This document shows, one piece after another, positions 1 to 11,300 of a DNA stretch of 34,173 bases; the first letter of the stretch is position 1; each line of letters begins with the position of its first letter. The stretch is from Clostridium sp. MCC353 (lineage in GTDB: Bacteria > Bacillota > Clostridia > Lachnospirales > Lachnospiraceae), in contig NZ_WQPN01000052.1 in the NCBI RefSeq assembly GCF_018785315.1, positions 1-34,173 on the forward strand, in the 5' to 3' direction. Under the pieces are notes generated by a model. It did no database searches, had not been told where the DNA came from, and saw nothing but the letters and a program-made list of their open reading frames with translations. The translations under genes and the position numbers were made by a program.

Positions 1-117
1 AACCTAAGTTCCACTAAACGGTTTCCACATGACCCCTGTATCGTTGGTTTCCCCGGTACCGCTCCCCGGTCTTCCGTCCCCCCATCCGTCCTCCCCGCTT
101 TCCTGCTGGTTTTCTCT
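1..117. repeat. Right half of a long foldback element (copy A), cut by the window edge
   Basis: The first 28 bases carry the tip-flank motif AGTTCCACTAAACGGTTTCC, which is also found in the elements at 261-591 and 33856-34144. Bases 96-116 (core CGCTTTCCTGCTGGT) match the right end of the last element (34124-34144) at 20 of 21 positions. The stretch between is C-rich, like the right arm of that element, with shared pieces such as CCCCATCC and GTCC. The pairing left arm would lie upstream of the window, so the hairpin itself cannot be seen. No coding potential was found. Confidence 0.6.
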
Positions 118-165
118 GGCTCTAGTAATTTAAAAATAATTTCGTAAATTATAAGAAAATTTAAC

Positions 166-207
166 GTAAAGCGTCAAGGCATTTTCGAAAAATCCTTGGC
201 GCTTTAC
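166..207. other. Strong stand-alone hairpin between foldback elements A and B
   Basis: A 14-bp arm beginning GTAAAGCG (166-179) pairs with an arm ending CGCTTTAC (194-207) with one mismatch. The inner ATTTT/AAAAAT also pairs, so almost the whole 42 bp folds. Outer TTAA (161-164) and GTTAA (209-213) extend the symmetry with a bulge. There is no clean T-tract on either side, so it is not a typical terminator. It could be a bidirectional terminator, a protein-binding palindrome or part of the repeat cluster. Confidence 0.5.
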
Positions 208-260
208 TGTTAATGCCCACGTCAGTTACATAAAATATGCATAGCGCGTCCAATGCACAG

Positions 261-591
261 CCTGTAAGAAGGGGAACCTGGGGCAGAGAATCAGACCGGG
301 CGGCCAAAGGGGCGGATCAAAGGCGGCGGGGATCCTGTGGAGACCGTTTAGTGGAACTTAGGTTTTTAGAATGGAAAAAGGCGGGCAGACACTGACTTCC
401 AAATCAGTGTCTGAGATGCCCCTGAACGGTAAAGTCCATAAAGAGTTTACCGTGAATGGGCATCGGACCGCCTTTTTCCATTCTGAAAGCCTTAGTTCCA
501 CTTAACGGCCGGAACAAGATCCCCGCCGCCTTTGATCCGCCCCTTTGGCCGCCCGGCCTGATCCTCTGCCCCAGGTTCCCCTTCTTACAGG
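261..591. repeat. Complete long foldback (snap-back) element, copy B
   Basis: The left arm 261-384 and right arm 468-591 are each 124 bases and are inverted copies over nearly their whole length (CCTGTAAGAAGGGGAACC pairs with the right end). They diverge most near the tip flank (337-364 versus 487-513). The 83-base loop contains two nested hairpins: 387-412 (AGACACTGA / TCAGTGTCT) and 415-464 (GATGCCC / GGGCATC with inner ACGGTAAA / TTTACCGT). Bases 431-478, read on the minus strand, match 33972-34020 with one substitution and one indel. No ORF worth calling is present. It could be a foldback MITE, a structured RNA gene or a recombination site. The family is not recognised. Confidence 0.8.
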
Positions 592-675
592 CGTTGCTTT
601 CACGAATACACGAAATAAAGATTTAACGCAATTTTAACGCTTCGCTAAGATGATGTTAAAGACCTCTGCAAACGA

Positions 676-704
676 TTGTATTCTGAATTTCCTGATGGTA
701 AGAT
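676..704 (+). promoter_or_regulatory. Candidate sigma-70 type promoter for tctB-tctA
   Basis: TTGTAT (676-681) and TAAGAT (699-704) are separated by 17 bp and lie about 50 bp before the tctB start. The match is moderate; it is the best candidate between the foldback element and the gene. Confidence 0.35.
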
Positions 705-754
705 AATGACGATTTTCAGATATATTCACTAAAAACCAAGGAGGGAACAATGTA

Positions 755-1249
755 ATGTTTATTAAAAAGTATGGGGATTTGACGGTCGGGATCTTTTTTT
801 CCGTATTGTCTATAGCAATGATTCTGGCTTCCATTGCTCTTCCGAAATCCACGGTAATGGAGATCGGACCGGACTTTGTGCCGCTGTGTATTGCAATCCT
901 GACGCTGGGTCTGGCGGCTGCATTAATTGTTTTAAGTCTGAGACAGATGAAGAAAAATGCCGGGATTGAAATCACGGCGGATGAAGGCGAAGAGGCGCCG
1001 GATATTAAACGGGTTATCGTCAGCTTTCTGCTGATTCTTATCTATGTGTTTGTTATGAAGCCGGTTGGTTTTATCGTATCCACATGTGTTTATCTTCCTT
1101 TGCAGATGCTGGTTCTGGCGCCTGATGAGGGCAGAAAACCTGTTTTTCTCACTATCATTTCCGTGTTGTTTACATTTGCGGTATTTTTCCTGTTCCGGTA
1201 TGGATTCAAAATCATATTGCCGGCCGGAATTTTTACAATAAATTTATAG
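755..1249 (+). CDS. tctB: Tripartite tricarboxylate transporter TctB-family small membrane subunit
   Basis: This 164-residue protein has four hydrophobic segments (about 9-29, 38-60, 87-120 and 130-150) and a short charged loop near 64-85. This is the size and layout of TctB, the small integral membrane subunit of tripartite tricarboxylate transporters, which take up citrate-like carboxylates using a solute-binding protein (TctC). The start at 755 is preceded by AAGGAGGG (738-745). An ATG at 750 is followed at once by TAA, which overlaps the real start (ATGTAATG). tctA follows after 12 bases. No tctC-like gene is present upstream, where the foldback elements lie. The identification rests on topology and the neighbouring tctA, because TctB sequences are poorly conserved. 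Confidence 0.8.
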   Translation: MFIKKYGDLTVGIFFSVLSIAMILASIALPKSTVMEIGPDFVPLCIAILTLGLAAALIVLSLRQMKKNAGIEITADEGEEAPDIKRVIVSFLLILIYVFVMKPVGFIVSTCVYLPLQMLVLAPDEGRKPVFLTIISVLFTFAVFFLFRYGFKIILPAGIFTINL

Positions 1250-1261
1250 GGGGATTATGTT

Positions 1262-2353
1262 ATGGAAGCATTTGGATTATTAGGCCAGGCGCTGGTCCGC
1301 GTATGCGCGCCCAGTTCTCTGTTACTGATGGCAGCCGGTGTGGCTGTCGGAATTATATTCGGGTCAATTCCCGGGCTTTCAGCCGCCATGGCTGTAGCAT
1401 TGTTTTTGCCGCTGACATTTTCACTTGACGCGTCTATGGGATTGAATTTGTTGGTTGCTGTTTACATAGGCGGTATTTCCGGCGGTTTGATTTCCGCAAT
1501 TCTGCTCAATATGCCGGGTACGGCTTCTTCTATTGCCACCTGCTTTGACGGACATCCTATGGCTCAAAAGGGGGATGCCGGAAAGGCCCTGGGATATGGA
1601 ATTGTGTTTTCATTTTTAGGAAGTGTATTTTCATTTATCATTCTAACTTTCGCTGCTCCGCCAATCGCGGATATCGCGTTGAAATTCACACCGGTTGAGA
1701 ACTTCGGTATCTGTATTTTCGCATTAACCATGGTTGCGGTTCTGGCTTCCGGCTCTATGCTAAAGGGCGTGCTGTCAGGTATGCTGGGTTTGATGGTGGC
1801 AATGGTTGGTATGGCCCCGATCGATGGAATCGCCCGCTTTACCTTCGGTAACCGCAGCCTTTTGGCCGGTTTTGATACCCTCCCTACGCTGATCGGTATT
1901 TTCGCGATCTCAGAGATTTTGGTAACCGCGGAGAAAATGGGCAGCGGCAAAGCGCTTGAAACAGTTAAGGTAAATAAAATCAAAGGATTCGGCTTTAGCT
2001 GGGCAGAATTTGTCTATCAGATACCCAATGCTATCCGTTCCGCTTTAATCGGTACCGGCATCGGCATTCTTCCCGGCATCGGCGGCAGCACATCCGGTAT
2101 GCTTTCCTATGTAACTGCTAAAAATATGTCCAAACATCCGGAGGAGTTCGGTAAAGGCTGTCCGGACGGCATTGTAGCTACGGAAACCGCAAATAATGCC
2201 ACAATCGGCGGCGCTATGATCCCACTTCTCGTTTTAGGAATTCCGGGCGACGGAGTTACCGCAATGATGCTGGGCGGTTTCCTGATTCACGGCCTTTCCA
2301 CCGGTCCGCTGTTTCTTCTGAGCCATAAACTTTGCTATAGGAGTTTACATTAA
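1262..2353 (+). CDS. tctA: TctA-family large permease subunit, 3' truncated
   Basis: The large membrane subunit of a tripartite tricarboxylate transporter. The diagnostic TctA motifs are visible: GSIPGLSAAMAVALFLPLTF near residue 34, and GILPGIGG followed by ATETANNATIGG and LGIPGD in the second half. Family members are about 500 residues; this frame gives 363. Similarity stops after HGLSTGPLF (about 2316). The last dozen residues are read from the antisense of the neighbouring giant surface-protein gene, so the final transmembrane segments are missing and the product is probably non-functional. AGGGGG (1248-1253) serves as the ribosome site. With tctB it forms a two-gene operon that now ends at the junction. 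Confidence 0.85.
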   Translation: MEAFGLLGQALVRVCAPSSLLLMAAGVAVGIIFGSIPGLSAAMAVALFLPLTFSLDASMGLNLLVAVYIGGISGGLISAILLNMPGTASSIATCFDGHPMAQKGDAGKALGYGIVFSFLGSVFSFIILTFAAPPIADIALKFTPVENFGICIFALTMVAVLASGSMLKGVLSGMLGLMVAMVGMAPIDGIARFTFGNRSLLAGFDTLPTLIGIFAISEILVTAEKMGSGKALETVKVNKIKGFGFSWAEFVYQIPNAIRSALIGTGIGILPGIGGSTSGMLSYVTAKNMSKHPEEFGKGCPDGIVATETANNATIGGAMIPLLVLGIPGDGVTAMMLGGFLIHGLSTGPLFLLSHKLCYRSLH

Positions 2354-5300
2354 TTGTAACATCTTTTGGTGTAACCTTTAAAGTTCCTTCTGTGATTTCA
2401 ATTGAATAGTTCTCTGTCACATCCAGATTCTCTTCTCCGTGATAAATCTTTACAGATTCAACACTGTTTGCGGTTTCACCTGCATTGGTGATCTCACCAT
2501 TTACAGTGACAACTACGCGGTCACCTTCCTGAATTTCGCCTGAAACTGATGCTGCGGTATCTCTTAAAGTTTTACCGTCATAAACCTTTTCAGCGTCATT
2601 TGTAGAAACTTTAACTGCATAAGCTCCCTTATTTACAGTTAAGGTGCCATTCACATAAGTGATATCATAGTTATCCGTAGTTTCTGATCCGGTTGAATTC
2701 TTGATGACTGCGTGATCCGCAACATTGTCGCTAGTGCCCGCTGTCAACTGGCTTCCTGTGATCTCTACGTCAGAAATGAGTTCACCCTCTGCCAATTCAC
2801 CGTTATACTGATAATCATTTACAATAAGAGGAGTTCCATCGTAAGGCTTTTCACCGCTCTCTGCTGTGATCGTGAGCTTCCTTGCCTCAATCTTCAGAGT
2901 TCCCGGTACAGTTGCGATTTCATAGTTCTCTGTAACGATTTCTCCATCTGGTCCTCCATGACGGATGATTACTTCTCCAACCAGATTGTTATCAGCAGCA
3001 TTATCCGCTACATTGGTTACACTTCCTGTTGCATTTACATAAACTTCATCGCCTGTAAACATGATTCCTTTTACATCACATACTTCAGAAGTTAATGGAG
3101 TTCCATCATAGATCTTGCTGGCGTCTGGCGCCGTTATTGTAAGGATATTTCCTGTTGCTTTGCTGACTTTAATATGACCTGGCCTGCGAATAATCTCATA
3201 GTTGCCTGTCATATCTGCTCCACCGGCTTTAATTACAACATTACCAACTTCTACATCATTTTCACCAGTGAAGATTCTTACAGCGCCTTCCAAAGTTACA
3301 TCAGCCTCATGGCCAGTCAACAGACCTGCATTTTCTGCCGGATCGGAAATTTCATAAGCAACACGGTGTTCCGTTCCGTCATATACAAAGTCATTATTAG
3401 TGCCTGCCGTAATGGTTACCGGTCTCGGCTTAATTGTTAATGTTCCTACTACTGGATTAATTACATAGTTCTCTGTAACATCGGTTCCGTCCGGTCCGCC
3501 ATGGCGTACCACGATTTCACTTAACGGGTTATTCCCTGTAGCAGTATCATCTACATTTGTTACGCTTCCGGTAGCCTTAACATAAACTGCATCGCCTTCG
3601 AAAAGCTCATCTCCGCTGATAATACATGTTTCTGCGGTCAATGGCGTGCCGTCATAGACCTTTTCAGCGCTTGGAGCGGTTACTGTGATCTCTTTTCCGG
3701 TTGCATAATTTACAAAAATGCTTCCGTCTACTTTTTTGATATCATAGTTTGAAGTTTTATCACTCTGTCCGTCGCTGATCGTTACTTCGGTAACAGTTAC
3801 CTTGTTATTACCATAGAAAGTTCTTGTATTTCCGTCCAGTTTCACATTCTCAAGATGGCCCTGTAATAACCCGGTGTTCTCTCCAGGTTCAGATACCGTA
3901 TATTCTACGCGGTGTTCCGTTCCGTCATAGGTAAATGTTCCGGTTCCTGCTATAACGGTAACTGGTCTCGGATCAATCCGTAATGTTCCCGGTATTGTAT
4001 TGATCTTATAGTTTTCCGTTACATCCACTCCATCATGGAGTATTGTCACATCTCCTACCTGGTTATTATCCGCTGTGGTGTCTTCTACATCAGTTACGCT
4101 GCCGACAGCATTTACATGGATGATATCACCCGCAAACGGAGTTCCGGTTATCACACATTCAACCGCTGTCAATGGAGTGCCATCATAGATCTTGCTGGCA
4201 GTCGGAGCAGTTATTGTCAGCGACCTGCCTTCTGCCTTGTTAACTGCAATGTAACCTTCTTTACGAATTACGTTATAATTGGAAGTTACATCATTTTCAC
4301 CTGACAGTACCTGAACAGTTCCAACTTCTACAGGATTTCCTCCAACGAAGGTTCTCTTATTTCCAATAAGATCAACTTCTGCAGTCTGGCCTTCAATCAG
4401 TCCTGTATTTTCATCAGATGCAGCGATTGTATAGCTTACGCTGTGTTCTGTTCCGTCATAAGTGAAATCATTCTTGGTTTCTGCTGTGATGGTTACCGGT
4501 CTTGGATTGATTGTTAAGGTTCCAGGTACCGGAATGATATTGTAGTTTTCTGTTACATCTACACCATCTTTTCCACCGTGGCGGATCACATAGCTGGCTA
4601 TCAGGTTATTGTCTTTCACACCTGGGGTCACGTCTGTGATGCTTCCTGATGTTACCGCATAGACATCATCTCCCGGCAGAAGATTTTCTTTATTTACTGT
4701 ATATCCGGCTTCCGTTAATGGGGTTCCGTCGTATACTTTTGCTGCATCTTCTGCTTTGATTGTGATGTCAATTCCGGTTGCTGCTTTTACTTTGATATGG
4801 CCGTCGATCTTCTTAATGTCATAGTTCTTTGTCATATCAATTGTATCTGCCATGATCTGTACCGAATTTACTTTTACATCATTTTCGCCGGTATAAGTTC
4901 TTGTATTGCCGTCCAGTACTACGATTTCCTTATGGCCGCTTAACAACCCTTCATCTTCTCCCGGTTTGGATACAGTGTAACTTACACTGTGCTCAGTTCC
5001 ATCATATACGAAATCGTCATTGATTTCCGCTGTGACGGTTACCGGTCTCGGATTAATGGTCAAGGTTCCCGGAATTGCAGTTACCTTATAGTTTTCTGTC
5101 ACAATTGTGCCTTCCGGACCACCATGACGGATTTCATAACTATCGATCTGGTTGTTTCCTGCCACACCTGGGGTCACGTCTGTGATACTTCCGGAAATTA
5201 CTGCGTATACTCTATCTCCCGGCAGAAGGTTCTCTTCATTTACCTTATATCCAGAGGCCGTTAATGGGGTTCCGTCGTATACTTTTACATCGCTGTCTGC

Positions 5301-8300
5301 TGTAATCGTGATATCAATTCCAGTTGCCGCGATTACATTGATATGGCCATTTTCTTTTGTAATGTCGTAGTTTGCTGTTACATCCGTTTCACCGGATTTG
5401 ATCGCTACGTTTTCTACCAATACATCATTGCCACCGACAAATGTCCGGGTATTGTCTTTCAGCTCTACTATTTCTGTATGACTGCTTAACAATCCTTTAT
5501 CCGTTCCTGGGTCGGATACCTGGTAGCCTACTTTGTGTTCCATTCCGTTATATACGAAATCATCTTTCGTTTCGGCTGTGATGGTTACCGGCCTCTGATC
5601 GATTCTAAGGGTTCCGGCTATCGGCTGGATATCATAGTTCTCTGTGACGATTTCTCCATCAGCGCCTCCATGGCGGATGACTACGCTTCCAACCGGGTTG
5701 TTGCCCTCTGCATTATCAGATACATTGGTTATGCTTCCGGTTGCATTGACATATATAACGTCGCCTTCGAACAGTTTTCCTTCAACTTTACATACAATCG
5801 ATGTAAGCGGTGTTCCGTCATAAATCTTATTAGCGTCCGGCGCTGTTATTTTAAGGACATTTCCCTCAGCTTTATTGATATAAATGTGTCCGTCAACCGG
5901 TGTGATGCTGTAGTTGGATGTCAAATCTGTTCCGCCATTCATGATTTTCACATCATCAATGGTTACTGAGTTATCACCAACTAAAGTTCTCTTAGCTCCA
6001 ATAAGGATGACTTCTTCCGCATGGTCTTTGAGTAAACCTGCATTTTCACTTGGGGCGGAAACTGCATAGCCAACACTATGTTCGAATCCGTCATAAGTGA
6101 AGCTTTCCGTTTTAACAGTGATGGTTATTGGTCTTGGAGTTACTGTTAAGGTTCCCGGTACTGGAGTAATATTGTAGTTTTCTGTTACATCTACACCATC
6201 TTCTCCACCGTGGCGGATCACATAGCTGGCTATCAGGTTGTTGTCTTTCACACCTGGGGTCACGTCTGTGATACTTCCGGATGTTACGGCATAAACTTCA
6301 TCTCCCGGCAGAAGGTTTTCTTTATTTACCGTATAACGGGATTCCGTTAATGGAGTTCCATCATATACTTTTTCTGCATCTTCTGCTTTGATTGTGATGT
6401 CGATTCCGGTTGCCTTGCTGACACTGATATGGCCGTCAACTTTCTTAATATCATAGTTCTTTGTCATATCAGCTTTGTCTGCCATGATCTTTACTGATTT
6501 TACCGTCACCTGATTGCCGCCGGCATAAATTCTTGTATTGCCTTCCAGCTCTACAAGTTCCGTATGACCGCTTAACAAGCCCGTATCTGCTCCAGGTTTG
6601 GATACGCTGTAACTTACCTCGTGCTCAGTTCCGTCATATACGAAGCTGTCATTGGTTTCTGCTGTCACGGTTACCGGCCTCGGATTAATTGTTAAGGTTC
6701 CAGGAATTGCAGTGACCTTATAGTTTTCGGTCACGATTGTGCCTTCTGGTCCTCCATGACGGATCTCATAACTTTCAATACGGTTATTTTCTGCCACTCC
6801 TGGAGTTACTTCTGTGATACTTCCTGAAATTACTGCATATACATCATCTCCCGGTAAAAGATTCTCTTTATTTACCGTATAACCGGATGCTGTTAACGGA
6901 GTTCCATCATATACTTTATCTGCGCTGGCTGCTGTAATCACAACTTCGATTCCAGTTGCCGCTTTTACATTGATGTGGCCCTTTTGCTTTGTAATATCGT
7001 AGTTTCCTGTCACATCCGCTTCCCCGGATTTGATCGCTACTGTTTCTACTAATACGTCATTGCCGCCCACAAATGTCCGGGTGTTGTCTTTCAGTTCTAC
7101 AACTTCCGTATGACCGCTTAACAGACCTTTATCCGTTCCTGGATCAGATACCTGGTAGCCTACTTTGTGTTCCATTCCGTTGTACACGAAATCGTTATTT
7201 GTTTCGGCTGTGATGGTTACCGGCCTCGGATTGATTGTCAGAGTTCCGGCTACTTTCTCAATTTCGTAGTTGTCTGTTACGATAACTCCTTCGGGCCCTC
7301 CATGACGGATGACTACCGTTCCTACCGGGTTGTTGCCGGCTTCATTATCAGCTACGTTCGTTATGCTTCCTGTTGCATTTACATAAACTTCATCGCCTGG
7401 GAACAGAGTATCGGATCTTTCGCAAGTTTCAGCAGTGAGAGGGGTTCCGTCATAAACCTTACTCAAACTCGGCGCTGTTACTGTTACTTTCCTTCCAGTC
7501 GCTTTCGTTATTTTTATGCGGCCAGGGTTGCTTATGATTTCATAGTTTCCGGTCTTATCAACTCCGTCTGATTCGATTGTCACAGAACTTACCGTTACTG
7601 CTTCGTCACATACGAAGACCTGCTTATCATTTACAAGGGTTACTTTTTCCTTATGGTCTTTTAATAATCCACTGTTCTGATCTGCCTTAACCACATTGTA
7701 GCCTACGCTGTGCTGTTCTCCATTATATGAGAATTCTTTGCTTTCTACATTAATGGTTACCGGTCTCTTGGTAATGGTTAACGTTCCGGCCTCCGGGGTG
7801 ATGCTGTAGTTTTCGGTTACATCCGTTCCGTCTGCACCGCCGTGTCTTATGACAATCTCTCCTAACGGGTTGTTTCTGACAGTGGATTCTGACACTTCGG
7901 TGATGCTTCCGATTGCTTCCACATAAATCTCATCGCCTTCAAACAGTTCGCCTTCTGTTAACTCAAATCCCGGTTCCGTTAATGGGGTTCCGTCATAGAC
8001 TTTTGCAGCATCTTTGGCTTTGATCGTGATCACTTTATCAGTCGCCTTGTTTATAATGATCTGTCCGTTTACCTGAGTGATACTGTAGTTGGACGTCTTA
8101 TCATCCTTGCCGTCGCTGATACTTACTGTATCAACCTGAACCGGATAAGTTCCAACAAACTTCTGGGTTGCTCCAGTAAGGGTTACGCTTTCCTCATGGC
8201 CATCCAGCAGTCCAGTTCCTTCACCCTTTTCTGATACAAAGTATGATACACTGTGCTCTTCTCCATCATAAGGGAAGGACTTTGATTCAGCCGTTATAGT

Positions 8301-11300
8301 TACCGGTCTTGGATCAATAGTCAAAGTTCCGGCAATTGGAGTGATCTCATAGTTAGCCGTTACATCAACATCGCCATGCATGATAGTAACTTTACCTACA
8401 GGGTTATTCCCGGGTTCATTTTCGCTTACGTCGGTAATGCTTCCGGTTGCGTTGACATAAACTTCATCACCTGGGAACAGATTTCCTTTAGAAATGCACA
8501 CAATTGATTCCAGCGGCGTTCCATCATAAACTTTCCTGGCATCTGGTGCAGTTATAGTTAACGGCCTCTTGATGGATGTATTAGTGATTTCAATCGAGCC
8601 TGGTATTTTAATAATATCATAGTTCCCACTCACATCAACTTTATCAAACCATATAGAAGCATCTTTAACAATTACCTCATTGCTTCCCGGCACGGTTCTG
8701 TAAGCACCGTCAAGTGTTACCTGTTCTTTATGGCCCTCTAATAAACCAGTATCATTACCCCTAGGAGAGACCGTATGAACTACATGGTGAGCTTCTCCAT
8801 CGTACTCAAATGATCCATTGCCGCCAGTAATTGTCACCGGTCTTGGATTAATTTTCAATGTGCCAGGATTGGTTATAATCGTGTATTCTTCTGTTACTTC
8901 CTTTTTTGCACCGTTTACATTACGCCAAACCTGAATTGAGGTGATGTTATTGACCGTACTGTCATTCAGCACATCCGTTACTATTCCGTCTGTATCAGCA
9001 GTAATAAAATCTCCATCCTTTAATGTGCCGGATACAACCTCTGTCCGTTTCTCCGTCAATGCGTTTCCATCATAGATTTTATCCGCATTCAAAGGTTTTA
9101 CAGTGATTTCATTCTTCTGTCTGTAGTAAAGGTTTAAAACAAGGGTTCCATTGCCTTTTACATAGCCGGAAAGTTTGTTATTCTCATTATCAGCATCAAA
9201 ATAATATCCGCTGAAAGTCTTTGTTGTATCAGCCTGAACAAATGTACCAGCTTTTACAGTTGTAATTGTTTCTGTATGAGCACCATCTACTTTAAAGCTT
9301 CCGTTTTCCTGCTCAAAATAATATTGAATCTGGTATTTTGCTGAAAGAGGATTCCAAATAGCATACAGTGTTAATGTTGGTGTTTCACTTTGATCCGTTT
9401 TATAAGGATATTGAATGCTTCCGGAAGCTGTGGCTTCATTAGTTCCTTTGCCAGCCGGGTCATCAGACCATTTTACAAACTCATATCCTTCTCTTTCCGG
9501 GGTTTCTCCTGGTATGGAAACTCTGTCATTATAAGAATAATGAAGTTTGTCATAGTACTGTTTGTTCACTAAATCCAGTTTAGCTGAAGGATAATTATCC
9601 CATGCAGCCAAAGTAGCGTCATCAGTGCTGTCATTCAAATCATATCTTACAATTCCTGCTTTCAAATTATAATACAATTTCAAAACAGCAGATCCATCGC
9701 CCTGAATTGTAATTCCATTTGCCGGGTCAGCATGGTCGTAAGCATATCCCGGAATATCAATATCCCAATTATCAGGACTTACAGAGGTACCGGTTTCTCC
9801 GTTTTCTGTTCTCGAACGATCATCATCCAGTGTATAGCTGGTCGATCCAGCCTCATCCTGCAAATAATACTCAATCTTGTATTCCGTATCCTTATTCGCA
9901 TTCCAAACCGCATAAAGGTCTACATTGGCAGCAGGCATTTCAAATTCTTCATCAGGCTGGTATACTTTTGTGCCTGCGGAAACCTGAGGCACCTCAGCCC
10001 ATCCGCCAAAGGTATATCCTGCTCTGGATGGAGCATTGCCTACTGTGACGGTTACGCCTTCACGGTATTGGCCGTTCTGCGGCATGCTGCTGACTGGATC
10101 TGTGGTGTTTTCGTAATACGTAACTGCATAGGATGGCAGTTTGGTATAAACAGCCTTTATAACAGTGGTAGATTTATCAATGGTTTTTTCTGCTTCAAGG
10201 ACAATACCACCGTCATACTCATCTGAATTATTAATAAAATCAATAATTCTGTTTAAATCTACAGCATCTTTATATTTGGTGTTCAATGGGAATATCTGAT
10301 CTGCCATTGTACCAACTTTTTCCATAGTGCTGTCAACGCTGTCTCTTATGTAATATTCAACATCCACTGTCTGAGTATCTTTTGTATAAACTACATTGAT
10401 AATTCCGTCAGCTGTTGCTGTAACTTTATAGGTAGCCGGGGTCTGAATACCGTCTTTATAGCCGTCAGGACGGTACTTATTCAAATATTCTCCGCCGTCG
10501 TACACGGATAAGTTGATTTCTTCTCCCAATACCAGACCTTTAAGACCTGCGCTGTTGAGATAGTTGCTGTCAGCTATGGAATCTTTGTAATATTTAACTG
10601 TAACTGCATATCCGCCGGATTTTACAAAGCTTAAATCCATGGCATCCATACCGCCGCCTTCAGCATAATCGCCTACAAAAACATCTAATACAAATACATC
10701 ATTTTCTTTTGCATCCGGGTAATTTTTAAATAAGTTGCTTCCTACGTTATCCAGGTCAGCGTCACAGTACCAGCCGTCTGTATATGGAATAACATTTCTA
10801 GCTGCATGTGTCGCATCGGTCGCTTTTACACCTCTGAAAGAACTGGAAGATTCGGTTCCTGTCCAGAAAGCCAAATAATTACCCAGATTATTATTATTTA
10901 TTTTTCCATTGTCTAAATCTCGTTTAGAATATACAAAAACAAAGATATCATCATTAATCGGAATGATCTTTCCGTCATCCCCCAACTCGCTGTATGCACT
11001 TTGCATTACTGTCTGTAGTTTTATATAATCCTGTGCAGAGAAACCTTCCGGAACAGTAAACGTTGTTTGGAAACGCCTGAGATCATAACTACTGGAAAAC
11101 AGCTTCCATGTTGCAAACGCATGTGGTGGAATATTATAGCCCTTCACATAAGTGTCGAAGTAGTCGCCTTTATCCCAAGCATCATACTTCGGTTTCAGAG
11201 AATTCATCTCACTCCAGGTAAAGCTCCTGCTTTTGTTAGTATATTTTTTTACCCCTTCAGTGCCTTTCTTATTATCGGATCTCAGCCACTTTAAGCTTGG

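Noticed and set aside
431-478. Conserved tip sequence considered as an integron attC or phage att site
   Set aside because: No integrase, cassette genes or RYYYAAC-type core are visible, and arms of over 110 bp are far longer than attC arms.
2560-9120. Regularly spaced repeats that might suggest a CRISPR array
   Set aside because: The period is about 540 bp within one open reading frame and the repeats encode MBG modules; there are no short repeat-spacer units.
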